Assembly (NCBI RefSeq): GCF_029948125.1
Contig: NZ_JASAMB010000001.1
Location: forward strand, 62,001-126,000
From: Catellatospora sp. KI3
GTDB taxonomy: Bacteria; Actinomycetota; Actinomycetes; Mycobacteriales; Micromonosporaceae
Direction of reading: 5' to 3'
DNA length: 64,000 nt
Each line of letters opens with the position of its first letter. Position 1 is the first letter of the stretch. The translations under genes were made by a program, and so were the position numbers. This document shows positions 1-7,567 of this stretch, piece after piece. Below the pieces are notes generated by a model. That model had not been told where the DNA came from and did no database searches. It saw only the letters and a list, made by a program, of their open reading frames with translations.

Positions 1-199
1 CCTGCTCACCTTCGGCGGCGACGACACCGCCCGCGGCCTGGCCGCCACCGCCCTGGCCGAGGCGGTCGGGGCGGGTGCGCTGGGCCCGCTCACGGTGGAG
101 CGCGCCGACGGCGAGTCGATCACCGACAGCCCGCTCGGGGCGGCCCTGGAGGCGGCCGGATTCCGGATGACGCCCCGCGGCCTCCGCATGCGCGGCTGA
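1..199 (+). CDS. lhr: Lhr-type ATP-dependent helicase, C-terminal fragment
   Basis: This is the last 65 codons of a gene that begins before the window; the frame opens at base 2 and ends in TGA at 197-199. The C-terminal peptide ends GFRMTPRGLRMRG, which resembles the conserved tail of actinobacterial Lhr-like superfamily-2 helicases, large proteins that act in DNA repair. No helicase motif lies in the visible part, so the call rests on the tail alone. Codon use and GC at third positions are normal for the window. Confidence 0.55.
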   Translation, partial: LLTFGGDDTARGLAATALAEAVGAGALGPLTVERADGESITDSPLGAALEAAGFRMTPRGLRMRG

Positions 200-278
200 C
201 TCCGGCAACCGACGACTCAGGGAACAATCCGGGGAACAACGGTCGGATTACGGCTGGCGGGCCGGGTGGCACGGTGGC

Positions 279-1469
279 ATGCTGCGGTTCATGACCAGCG
301 CAACACCCGCCCGCCGGGACACCTATGTGGACTTCCTCCGGGCGTTGAGCCTGATCGTGGTCGTGGTGTGGCACTGGGCCTTCACCATCCTCGACTGGCG
401 CGCGGACGGCCCGCACGCCACCAGCCCGCTCGGCTTCACCCGGGGGCTGTGGCTGGCCACGTGGCTGTTCCAGGTCATGCCGCTGTTCTTCTTCATCGGC
501 GGCTACGTGCACCTGCGCAGCTGGGAACGGGCCCAGGTCCGCGGCGTCACCATGGGCTCCTTCGTGTGGCGGCGGGTGCGGCAGCTCACCATCCCGGCCG
601 GGATCGTGCTGCTGGTATGGATCGCGCTCGGCTCCCTCATCGGCACGTACTTCAACCTCACCGGCGTCGGCCGGGCGGTGAAACTCGTGGTCAGCCCGCT
701 GTGGTTCCTGGCGGTGTACCTGATGCTGATCGCGCTGCTGCCGATCGGCCTGTGGCTGCACCGCAAGGCGGGCCTGCTCGCCCTGGTCTGGCTGGCCGGG
801 GCGGCGATGGTCGTGGACGTGCTGCGCTTCGACCGGGGCTGGGAGGACATCGGCTGGCTCAACATGGTGCTGGTCTGGGGCCTGTGCCACCAGGCGGGAT
901 TCTTCTACCAGAACGTGGTCGACTCGCCCCGCCGCAACGACTGGGCCCTGCTGTGGCTGGGCCTGTTCGGCCTCACCGGCCTGGTCGGCTCCGGCCTGTA
1001 CCCGGGCTCGATGGTCGGCGTGCCCGGTGAGCGCTTCTCGAACATGGCCCCGCCGACCTTCGTCATCGTGGCCCTGCTCATCTTCCAGATCGGAGTCGTC
1101 GAACTCCTGCGCCCCCGCATGCAGATCCTGCTGCGGCGCCCCCGCTGGAAGCGCGCCAACGAGCTGATCAACGAATTCTCGCTGCCGCTGTACCTGGTGC
1201 ACACCACCGGGATGGCGCTGTTCCTGTTCCTGACCTGGCTGCTGTTCCAGTTCGACATGGACAAGCCGGCCGATGTGGACGCGGGCTGGTGGCTGACCCG
1301 GCCGCTGGCCATCATCGGCCCACTGATCTGCACCGTGCCGGTGCTGCTGCTCTTCCGCCGCCTGCAGCGCCGCCGCCCGAAGCCATCGACGCAGGTCACC
1401 GTGCCAGCGCAGGGCGGACCGGCCTCGATCGACACTCCGCAGGAGCTCGGCACGCCCGGAAAGCCGTGA
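279..1469 (+). CDS. acyltransferase family 3 membrane protein
   Basis: The 396-aa product is a polytopic inner-membrane acyltransferase of the OafA/acyltransferase-3 type, a family that transfers acyl groups to sugars, lipids or antibiotics at the membrane. The N-terminus carries the family opening with an Arg, the sequence DFLRALSLIVVVVWHW with its conserved His, then LFFFIGGYVH. About ten hydrophobic segments follow, and the C-terminus is a short Arg-rich cytoplasmic tail. An ATG at 291 gives MTSATPARRDTYVDF and is an equally good start; neither ATG has a strong Shine-Dalgarno. It is followed after 13 bases by the next plus-strand gene. The substrate cannot be read from the sequence. Confidence 0.85.
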   Translation: MLRFMTSATPARRDTYVDFLRALSLIVVVVWHWAFTILDWRADGPHATSPLGFTRGLWLATWLFQVMPLFFFIGGYVHLRSWERAQVRGVTMGSFVWRRVRQLTIPAGIVLLVWIALGSLIGTYFNLTGVGRAVKLVVSPLWFLAVYLMLIALLPIGLWLHRKAGLLALVWLAGAAMVVDVLRFDRGWEDIGWLNMVLVWGLCHQAGFFYQNVVDSPRRNDWALLWLGLFGLTGLVGSGLYPGSMVGVPGERFSNMAPPTFVIVALLIFQIGVVELLRPRMQILLRRPRWKRANELINEFSLPLYLVHTTGMALFLFLTWLLFQFDMDKPADVDAGWWLTRPLAIIGPLICTVPVLLLFRRLQRRRPKPSTQVTVPAQGGPASIDTPQELGTPGKP

Positions 1470-1482
1470 CAGCGCCGCTAAA

Positions 1483-2271
1483 TTGATGCGTATGGCCGGA
1501 TACGACTGGATCTCGTTCACCACCGACTACGGGCTGTCGGACGGGTTCGTGGCGTCCTGCCACGGCATGATCGCCCGCACCGCGCCGCAGCTGCGCGTCA
1601 TCGACGTCAGCCACCAGATCCCACCGGGCGACATCACCCGGGGCGCGGCCGTGCTCGCCCAGACCGTGCCCTACCTGCCTCCGTCGGTGCACCTGGCCGT
1701 CGTCGACCCCGGCGTCGGCACGGTGCGCCGCGCCGTCGTGCTGCAGACCCCGAACGGGCTGCTCGTCGGCCCTGACAACGGGCTGCTCGTCTGGGCCGCG
1801 CAGGCCCTGGGCGGCATCGAGCGGGCGGTCGAACTGTCCAGCACCGACTGGTTCGCCCCCACCGTCTCGCGCACCTTCCACGGCCGCGACGTGTTCGCCC
1901 CCGCCACCGCGCGGCTCGCGCTCGGCGCGGACCTGGGCGAGGCCGGGCCCGACCTGGCCGCCGACAGCCTGGTGCGGCTGCCCGATCCGGTGGTCGCGCT
2001 GGGCGACGGCTGGCTGGAGGCGGAGGTGCTGACCGTGGACCGGTTCGGCAACGTGCAGCTCGCGGCGCCCGGCGAGGCGTTGGCGGCGCTGCCGGACCGG
2101 CTGACCGTGGGCGGCTGCCGCGCCGTCCGCGGCACCACCTTCGCCGACGTACCCTCCGGCGGCCTGGTCGTCTTCTCCGACTCCGCCCACCGCGTCGCCA
2201 TCGCCGTCAACGGCGGCCGCGCAGCCGTGATGCTCGCGGTGAACCCAGGCGACATCGTCCGCATCTCCTGA
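1483..2271 (+). CDS. SAM hydroxide adenosyltransferase (DUF62 family)
   Basis: The product (262 aa from the TTG, 259 from ATG at 1492) belongs to the DUF62 family related to chlorinase and fluorinase. Family members hydrolyse S-adenosylmethionine to adenosine and methionine using an activated water. Visible landmarks are FTTDYGLSDGFVA near the N-terminus, VVDPGVG, VGPDNGLL and TFHGRDVFAPA, which include the conserved Asp and His positions of the hydroxide-transferring branch. The C-terminal domain is the usual beta-barrel, containing DRFGNVQL. Start candidates are TTG 1483, ATG 1486 and ATG 1492; the last gives MAGYDWISFTTDYG, the usual beginning. It sits 13 bases after the acyltransferase and may be cotranscribed. 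Confidence 0.88.
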   Translation: MMRMAGYDWISFTTDYGLSDGFVASCHGMIARTAPQLRVIDVSHQIPPGDITRGAAVLAQTVPYLPPSVHLAVVDPGVGTVRRAVVLQTPNGLLVGPDNGLLVWAAQALGGIERAVELSSTDWFAPTVSRTFHGRDVFAPATARLALGADLGEAGPDLAADSLVRLPDPVVALGDGWLEAEVLTVDRFGNVQLAAPGEALAALPDRLTVGGCRAVRGTTFADVPSGGLVVFSDSAHRVAIAVNGGRAAVMLAVNPGDIVRIS

Positions 2272-2292
2272 CGCCGCGCCGTCGTCAGGCGA

Positions 2293-2350
2293 CAGTTTCG
2301 GGGAAACTGCGCGAATCTCGGCCCGGATTCCGGCACCTTCCCCGAAAGTG
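2293..2350. repeat. family A 58-bp dispersed palindromic element, copy 1
   Basis: The 17-base arms CAGTTTCGGGGAAACTG (2293-2309) and CACCTTCCCCGAAAGTG (2334-2350) flank a 24-base core containing GAATCTCGGCCCGGATTC. The left arm is itself a perfect hairpin (CAGTTTC-GGG-GAAACTG). Three more copies of exactly the same length occur at 26344, 60788 and 63449. Like the others it lies just 3' of a gene, here 21 bases after the SAM hydrolase stop, so it may serve as a transcript end. Confidence 0.85.
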
Positions 2351-2401
2351 CTGCTCCGCCGGGTCGCGCGGCGACGCGTCGGGCGGGTGGCGATCGTTCA
2401 A

Positions 2402-2456
2402 GTTGCCGGGCAATCGGGGGAAAGAGGGCCCAAGATACGCCCGATTGCCCGGCAAC
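2402..2456. repeat. family A variant with exchanged arms, 55 bp
   Basis: Perfect 17-bp inverted arms, GTTGCCGGGCAATCGGG and its complement, surround a 21-base centre. On the minus strand the centre reads GTATCTTGGGCCC, matching the family A core (GAATCTTGGGCC). The arms again contain a small palindrome (TTGCC-G-GGCAA). The strong hairpin would also act as a terminator for either convergent neighbour. Confidence 0.7.
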
Positions 2457-2575
2457 TCCGGACCATGATCGTGAAAGGTCGGAGGGCGGGATCGGTCGGT
2501 GGGGGAAGGGGGCGCCCGGCCGCAGGTGGGCCGGGCGGTGGGCAGGGTCGGGCCAGTGAAGGTGCCCGGCCCAGG

Positions 2576-3028
2576 TCAGACGCCTACGACCTCGCGGCCG
2601 CGGGTGCTGCCGGGGTTGGTGGGTCGGGTGTTGCGGGTCGTCCGCAGCGTGGTCCGCAGCGGGTTTTCGCGGCGTACCGTGACCGAGACCTGGCCATCGG
2701 TGGCCACCTCGGTACGCGGTCGAGCCGAGATCGGCTCCAACGGCTTGTCCTGACCACCGCGCGGCAGCGGGGGCGTGAGCACGCCCTCGACCTGCTCGGC
2801 GACGGCCATGGTGTCACTGACCTCGCGCAGCACCTCGGACAGCCGAGCACCGAGCGCGTCGCAGATCGACGTCAGCAGCTCGCTGGACGCCTCCTTCTGA
2901 CCACGCTCGATCTCCGAGAGGTAACCGAGGCTGACGTTGGCAGCCGTGGAGACCTCGCGCAGGGTTCGATGCTGTCCCTGCCGACGGGCACGGAGGGCAT
3001 CACCGATCACTCGACGCAAAAGCACCAT
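2576..3028 (-). CDS. clgR: ClgR-type XRE transcriptional regulator
   Basis: This 150-aa protein begins [18 protein letters not shown] and continues with a helix-turn-helix ([31 protein letters not shown]) that is nearly invariant in ClgR, the actinobacterial activator of the clp protease and clgR genes. The ATG at 3028 is chosen because it gives the canonical N-terminus and has AGGGGG ten bases upstream; the open frame extends further to 3193 but without family similarity. The 60-residue basic tail after the HTH ends in hydrophobic residues (VVGV); ClgR proteins are known to be turned over by ClpP through their C-terminus. It lies last in the order rimO-pgsA-NAT-cinA-clgR. Confidence 0.9.
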   Translation of the reverse strand: MVLLRRVIGDALRARRQGQHRTLREVSTAANVSLGYLSEIERGQKEASSELLTSICDALGARLSEVLREVSDTMAVAEQVEGVLTPPLPRGGQDKPLEPISARPRTEVATDGQVSVTVRRENPLRTTLRTTRNTRPTNPGSTRGREVVGV

Positions 3029-3075
3029 GTCGCACCCCCTGCTCTCGTTCCCCGTTACCAACAGCTGATATGCCG

Positions 3076-3103
3076 TCAGCCGCCGGTTGTCACCGACGGC
3101 TGA
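3076..3103 (-). promoter_or_regulatory. possible clgR operator/promoter palindrome
   Basis: An inverted repeat TCAGCCG (3076-3082) / CGGCTGA (3097-3103) lies about 50 bases upstream of the clgR start. The minus strand also reads GTGACA followed about 17 bases later by TATCAG, a weak promoter-like pair overlapping the repeat. It does not match the ClgR-site consensus I recall, so autoregulation is only a suggestion. Confidence 0.22.
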
Positions 3104-3233
3104 GATGAACCGTACTCTCTCCGTGCCAGATCGACACCCCGCCCCGCCGATGCGGGTGCCCGACTCTTCCAGCGCCTCCCGCCATAGTGGCACAGATCAC
3201 CGGGGCCCGCGCCACCCTTTCCGAACCGCGGAA

Positions 3234-3779
3234 TCAGGCCGTCGCCCGCCACAGGAGATCGAGTGCGGCATCGACGCTGGTCGCTCGCACGGCGGCCCGG
3301 TCGCCGCGCACGGACAACTCGACGACATCGGTCGACCCGCCCGGCCCGGCGAGGCCCACGAACACCGTTCCGGCCGGAATGCCGTCCTGCGGACCGGGTC
3401 CGGCGACCCCGGTGGTCGACAGACCCCAGTCGGCGCCGCAGCGCTCGCGCGCGCCCCGGGCCAGGGCCACCGCCACGTCGGCGTCCACCGGACCGCGCTC
3501 GGCCAGCAGGGACTCGTCGACCCCGGCCAGGGCGTGCTTGAGGTCGGTGGCGTAGACGACCAGCCCGCCGCGCAGCACCCGGCTCACGCCCGGCACCGTC
3601 ACCAGCGTCGCGGTCAGCAGCCCGCCGGTGAGCGACTCCGCCGCCGCCACCGTCTCACCCCGCTCGGCCAGCCGCGCCACCAGCTCATCCACCCGGCCGG
3701 CACCGGTGGCGACGGTGTGCAGGCGACGGCGGTCGAGCTCCGTCATCGCCGCGTCGTCGTCGATGCCGTCGGTGCTCAC
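3234..3779 (-). CDS. cinA: CinA C-terminal domain protein (nicotinamide-nucleotide amidohydrolase type)
   Basis: This 181-aa protein is the stand-alone CinA C-terminal (PncC) domain. It deamidates nicotinamide mononucleotide to nicotinate mononucleotide in NAD salvage; the name reflects a link with competence. Family motifs are AAESLTGG at about residues 45-52, GGLVVYATDLK, STTGVAGPGPQDG and GTVFVGLAGP. The N-terminal molybdopterin-binding half found in full-length CinA is absent, as usual in actinobacteria. GTG at 3779 is the frame start; an ATG twelve codons inside (MTELDRRR) is an alternative. It lies between the NAT gene and clgR, the conserved actinobacterial position. Confidence 0.88.
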   Translation of the reverse strand: MSTDGIDDDAAMTELDRRRLHTVATGAGRVDELVARLAERGETVAAAESLTGGLLTATLVTVPGVSRVLRGGLVVYATDLKHALAGVDESLLAERGPVDADVAVALARGARERCGADWGLSTTGVAGPGPQDGIPAGTVFVGLAGPGGSTDVVELSVRGDRAAVRATSVDAALDLLWRATA

Positions 3780-3864
3780 GCGGCACCGCCGGCCGCCGGG
3801 AACCGGCCACCCGGTTCGGTGCCGGTCCAGGCCGCGACACGGTCGGACGGGGTGCGGCGACGGG

Positions 3865-4704
3865 TCACGCCGCGCGCTCGGTCCGCTTGGCGGCCCAGGT
3901 GTCGTGGGCGGTGCGCACGCTCGGCCAGAGCCGGTCCAGGCCGTCGTCGATCAGGCCGAACAGGTCGGCCAGGGCCTGGCGCCACTCGTCGCGGCTGAGC
4001 AGCTCCTGCTCCTCGCGGCCGTAGTCGTCGAACGTGGTCAGCACGCAGCCGCGCAGGATCTGCACCTCCCGGCCGGTACGCCGCATGGCGCAGAAGGTCT
4101 GCGTGAACGGCGACTTCGGGGAGGTCGACAGGTGCGTGTGCGCGCCGCCGAAGTCGTCGATCTCGGCCGGCGCGGCGATGATGTCGCAGGCCAGGAAGGA
4201 CCCGGTCGGGTCGTGGTGCAACCGCCAGCCGGGCTCGTCGCGCGGCGAGTCGGCCAGCGCGTAACCGAACGGGCCCTGGCGGTGGGGGCCGTGGCGCAGC
4301 GGCAGCGGGTCGGAGAAGGCGTCGCCGAGGCCGGTGTCGGCGAACCAGACCCCGTCCGGGTGGGCCTCGTCGGGCAGGTCGTGCACCAGCAGGGCGAGGT
4401 GGTTGAGGTCGGCCGCGACCTGGGTGAGGTCGCTGACGACGTACCCCCGGTGCATGGTGACCGTGAAGCCCAGCTCGCGCAGCAGCACGGCGAAGGCGCC
4501 GTTGAGCTGGAAGCAGTAGCCGCCCCGGCGGCGCACCACCCGGTCGACCGACTCGGCCTGGTCGACCGTGCCCGGCCGACCGAGCATGATCTCCATGTTG
4601 GTGTACGGCACCCGGTGCACATGGGCGCGGTGCAGCTCCTGCAGGAACTGCGGCGACGGCGGTTTGCGGCTGACCCCGAGCAGCCGGAGGTAGGCGTCGA
4701 TCAC
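3865..4704 (-). CDS. arylamine N-acetyltransferase
   Basis: The 279-aa protein is an arylamine N-acetyltransferase, a cytosolic enzyme that moves acetyl from acetyl-CoA to aromatic amines and hydrazines through a Cys-His-Asp triad. The triad is visible as Cys in RRGGYCFQLNGAF, His in LNHLALLV and Asp in WFADTGLGDAF. The GTG at 4704 is chosen because it starts the family N-terminus (VIDAYLRLLG) and overlaps the pgsA stop as GTGA; the longer open frame upstream is a shadow of pgsA. NAT genes are not a constant member of this cluster, so this is probably an accessory gene riding in the pgsA operon. Confidence 0.9.
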   Translation of the reverse strand: MIDAYLRLLGVSRKPPSPQFLQELHRAHVHRVPYTNMEIMLGRPGTVDQAESVDRVVRRRGGYCFQLNGAFAVLLRELGFTVTMHRGYVVSDLTQVAADLNHLALLVHDLPDEAHPDGVWFADTGLGDAFSDPLPLRHGPHRQGPFGYALADSPRDEPGWRLHHDPTGSFLACDIIAAPAEIDDFGGAHTHLSTSPKSPFTQTFCAMRRTGREVQILRGCVLTTFDDYGREEQELLSRDEWRQALADLFGLIDDGLDRLWPSVRTAHDTWAAKRTERAA

Positions 4705-5300
4705 GAGTCGAGCTCGGGCTTGCGCCGCCGCAGCCGCATCGCGGCCAGGACGTAGTCGATGCCGGTGACCACGGTCACCACCAGGGCCGCACCCATCAGC
4801 CAGGGCCCGACCGCGGCCCACGGCTGCGGGAACGGCCACAGGTACCAGGTGATCGCGGCGATCTGCAGCACGGTCTTGAGCTTGCCGCCGCGGCTGGCCG
4901 CGATCACGCCGCCGCCGTACCGGATCACCAGGAAGCGCAGCAGCGTCACGCCCCACTCCCGGACCAGGATCACGATGGTGACCCACCAGGGCAGTGCGTC
5001 GTACACGCTGAGCAGGATCAGCGCCGAGCCGGTCAGGGCCTTGTCGGCGATCGGGTCGGCCACCTTGCCGAACGAGGTGACCAGCTCGAACCGGCGGGCG
5101 ATCCAGCCGTCGACGTAGTCGGTCGCCGAGGCCACACCGAACGCGACCGCGGCGGCGATGCGCCACTTCGTGTCGGTCATGCCGGAAACGATCACCAACA
5201 TCACGAAGACCGGGACCAGGATGATCCGAACCACGGTGAGGATGTTGGCGGCATTGAGCACCGGTGGCACCCGGCGTGAACGTTCCTGCACGACCGACAC
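4701..5300 (-). CDS. pgsA: CDP-diacylglycerol--glycerol-3-phosphate 3-phosphatidyltransferase
   Basis: This 199-aa integral membrane enzyme makes phosphatidylglycerophosphate, the precursor of phosphatidylglycerol and cardiolipin. The CDP-alcohol phosphatidyltransferase signature (D-G-x2-A-R-x8-G-x3-D-x3-D) is present in DYVDGWIARR followed by SFGKVADPIADK at about residues 60-87, with four to six hydrophobic helices around it. The start is GTG, one base after the rimO stop, and the TGA stop overlaps the next start. Order and spacing indicate one rimO-pgsA-NAT transcript. Confidence 0.95.
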   Translation of the reverse strand: MSVVQERSRRVPPVLNAANILTVVRIILVPVFVMLVIVSGMTDTKWRIAAAVAFGVASATDYVDGWIARRFELVTSFGKVADPIADKALTGSALILLSVYDALPWWVTIVILVREWGVTLLRFLVIRYGGGVIAASRGGKLKTVLQIAAITWYLWPFPQPWAAVGPWLMGAALVVTVVTGIDYVLAAMRLRRRKPELDS

Positions 5301-5301
5301 G

Positions 5302-6807
5302 TTAGCCAGCCACGGCCAGCAACGGCGAGCGATCGCGTGGCGCGGCGTCGAGCATCAGCGTCGGAACCGCGACCAGGTCGACGCCCTCGGTGCCGGTGAC
5401 CCGCGCCCGGACCAGGTCGCCTGGGCGCAGCGCGGCCAGGTCGACGCCCTCGTCCCCGGCGACCAGCGTGGTCGAGCCGTCGACCTCGGGCGCCTGGTGC
5501 GCGCCCCGCCCCTCGACCGCGCCGCCGTCCACGGTGTCGACCAGCACGTCCACGAACGTGCCCAGACGCTCCTCGGCCCGCTGGCCGCACAGCTCCTCGA
5601 CCAGGGTGAGCATCTTGTCGTACCGCCGCTTGATCGTCGCGGAGCCGATCTTGCCGTCGAGCCCGGCCGCCTCGGTGCCGTCCTCGTCCGAGTAGTCGAA
5701 GACGCCGATCGCGTCCAGCCTGGCCTCGCTGACGAACCGCACCAGCTCCTCGAAGTCGGCCCGGGACTCGCCCGGGAAGCCGACGATGAAGTTGCTGCGC
5801 GCGCCCGCCTCCGGCGCCAGGTCGCGGGCCGAGGCCAACAGCTCCAGGAACCGCTCGGTCGAACCGAACCGGCGCATGCGCCGTAGCACCGGCTCGGCCG
5901 AGTGCTGGAACGACAGGTCGAAGTACGGCGCCACGCCCGGCGTCGTCGCGATCGCCTCGACCAGGCCGGGCCGCGTCTCGGCGGGCTGCAGGTAGCTCAC
6001 CCGCACCCGCACGATGCCCCCGATCGCGGCCAGCTGCGGCAACAGCTTCTCCAGCGCGCGCGGGTCGCCCAGGTCCTTGCCGTATGACGTCGAGTTCTCG
6101 CTGACCAGCACCAGCTCCCGCACACCCGTGCGGGCCAGCCACTCCGCCTCGGCGAGCAGCTCATCCGGCGTACGGCTCACGAACGAGCCCCGGAACGCCG
6201 GGATCGCGCAGAACGAGCAGCGCCGGTCGCAGCCGCTGGCCAGCTTCAGCGAGGCCACGGGGCTGGAGTCCAGCCGGTGCCGCAGCACCGGGCGCAGGTG
6301 CGCCGGAGTGTGCTCGTCGTTGGTGAACGCGGCGTGCCCCGGCACGATCACGCCCGTGTCGCGCCGCTTGGCGGGCGCCACCGGCAGCAGCTCGCGCCGG
6401 TCGCGCGGGGTGTGCGAGTCGACCTGCTCGCCGCGCAGGACCGCGTCGAGGGTGTCCGCGATGGTCGGGTAGTGGTCGAAGCCCAGCACGGCGGCGGCCT
6501 CGGGCAGGCTGCCGGCCAGGTCCTTGCCGTATCGCTCGGCCATGCAGCCGGCGGCCACGACCTTGGCGCCGGTGTCGGCGGCGGCCAGCAGCGTGTCGAT
6601 CGAGTCCTGCTTGGCCTTCTCGACGAAGCCGCAGGTGTTGACGAGGACCACGTCGGCGCCCTCGCCGTCGGTGCTGACCTGCCAACCGTCGGCGGTCAGG
6701 CGCGCGGCCAGCTCCTCGGAGTCGACCTCGTTACGGGCGCAGCCCAGGGTCAGCAGAGCGACCCGGCGCGCGGGCTGTTCGGTGGGTGACGGGGAGGTTG
6801 CAGGCAC
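5302..6807 (-). CDS. rimO: ribosomal protein uS12 methylthiotransferase RimO
   Basis: RimO adds a methylthio group to an aspartate of ribosomal protein S12 using two iron-sulfur clusters and SAM. The 501-aa protein shows the N-terminal MTTase cysteines ([13 protein letters not shown] near residue 20, [13 protein letters not shown] near 58, [10 protein letters not shown] near 91), the radical-SAM CDRRCSFC motif near residue 190 and a C-terminal TRAM-like region. CxxxCxxC spacing is intact. The GTG at 6807 gives [27 protein letters not shown]; a later start would shorten only the linker before the first motif. It heads the rimO-pgsA-NAT-cinA-clgR series. Confidence 0.95.
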   Translation of the reverse strand: MPATSPSPTEQPARRVALLTLGCARNEVDSEELAARLTADGWQVSTDGEGADVVLVNTCGFVEKAKQDSIDTLLAAADTGAKVVAAGCMAERYGKDLAGSLPEAAAVLGFDHYPTIADTLDAVLRGEQVDSHTPRDRRELLPVAPAKRRDTGVIVPGHAAFTNDEHTPAHLRPVLRHRLDSSPVASLKLASGCDRRCSFCAIPAFRGSFVSRTPDELLAEAEWLARTGVRELVLVSENSTSYGKDLGDPRALEKLLPQLAAIGGIVRVRVSYLQPAETRPGLVEAIATTPGVAPYFDLSFQHSAEPVLRRMRRFGSTERFLELLASARDLAPEAGARSNFIVGFPGESRADFEELVRFVSEARLDAIGVFDYSDEDGTEAAGLDGKIGSATIKRRYDKMLTLVEELCGQRAEERLGTFVDVLVDTVDGGAVEGRGAHQAPEVDGSTTLVAGDEGVDLAALRPGDLVRARVTGTEGVDLVAVPTLMLDAAPRDRSPLLAVAG

Positions 6808-6893
6808 CCTGCAAGGCTACCGGGCGCACCCGACACACCCGCCCCAACCTCCACCCCCGTGTATGTAACCCACAGCACTCCCCCGCCCCCGAT

Positions 6894-6948
6894 GAAAGGA
6901 AGGGGCCCTTCTTATCGCCTTCCGTAGCAAAAGGGCCCCTTCTTAACG
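6894..6948. repeat. family B palindromic element, copy 1
   Basis: Two palindromic arms, AAGGAAGGGGCCCTTCTTA and AAGGGCCCCTTCTTAA, flank a short core (TCGCCTTCCGTAG). Related copies are at 18314, 46526 and, reversed, 47094. This copy lies in the divergent region between rimO and the small membrane protein gene, 86 bases before the rimO start codon. I know this type of GGAAGGGGCCCTTC sequence as abundant in Micromonosporaceae genomes. Confidence 0.8.
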
Positions 6949-7054
6949 GCTGCGGCCTGCGCTAGCCTTGCGGCGGCGGTGCCCGGACCGGCGCCGTTCC
7001 GGACGAGAGCTCGCCGTACCCGGTGCGACAAGACGGCGCGCAGAACGCACGATC

Positions 7055-7392
<338 letters not shown>

Positions 7393-7402
7393 CGGCTGGC
7401 CA

Positions 7403-7555
7403 AGATCGCCGCCTGCGGTCACGATCTCGGCCATCCCGGTCGTTGATCGCCGTCGGCGGTCGAAACCTCGGCTAGAAAGCCATGATCTGACCGCAGGCAG
7501 TGATCAAGGACCGTGACGAGCCCGAAGATCACCGCCAGCGGTCAGAACACTGCCC
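7403..7555. repeat. family D intergenic repeat module, copy 1
   Basis: The module contains GATCGCCGCCTGCGGTC, a second GATCGCCGTCGGCGGTC followed by GAAACCTCGGC, an inverted TGACCGCAGGCAGTGATCA and a right end GATCACCGCCAGCGGTCA continuing GAACACTGCC. The left and right ends recur at 20901-21014, 30967-31120, 31191-31328 and partly at 42161-42360. It lies between the CBU_0592 gene and ltrA, which converge. Confidence 0.7.
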
Positions 7556-7567
7556 CGCCGGCGAGCC

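Larger units (their letters stand above)
2272..2575. other. convergent intergenic region, 304 bp
   Basis: This gap between two convergent genes has no convincing ORF. It holds a 58-bp family A palindromic element (2293-2350) and a second element of the same layout with different arms (2402-2456). The remainder, 2457-2575, is G-rich with nothing I recognise. Confidence 0.7.

Noticed and set aside
2348-3103. 251-codon plus-strand frame opposite clgR
   Set aside because: It covers the repeat elements and is antisense to the well-supported clgR.
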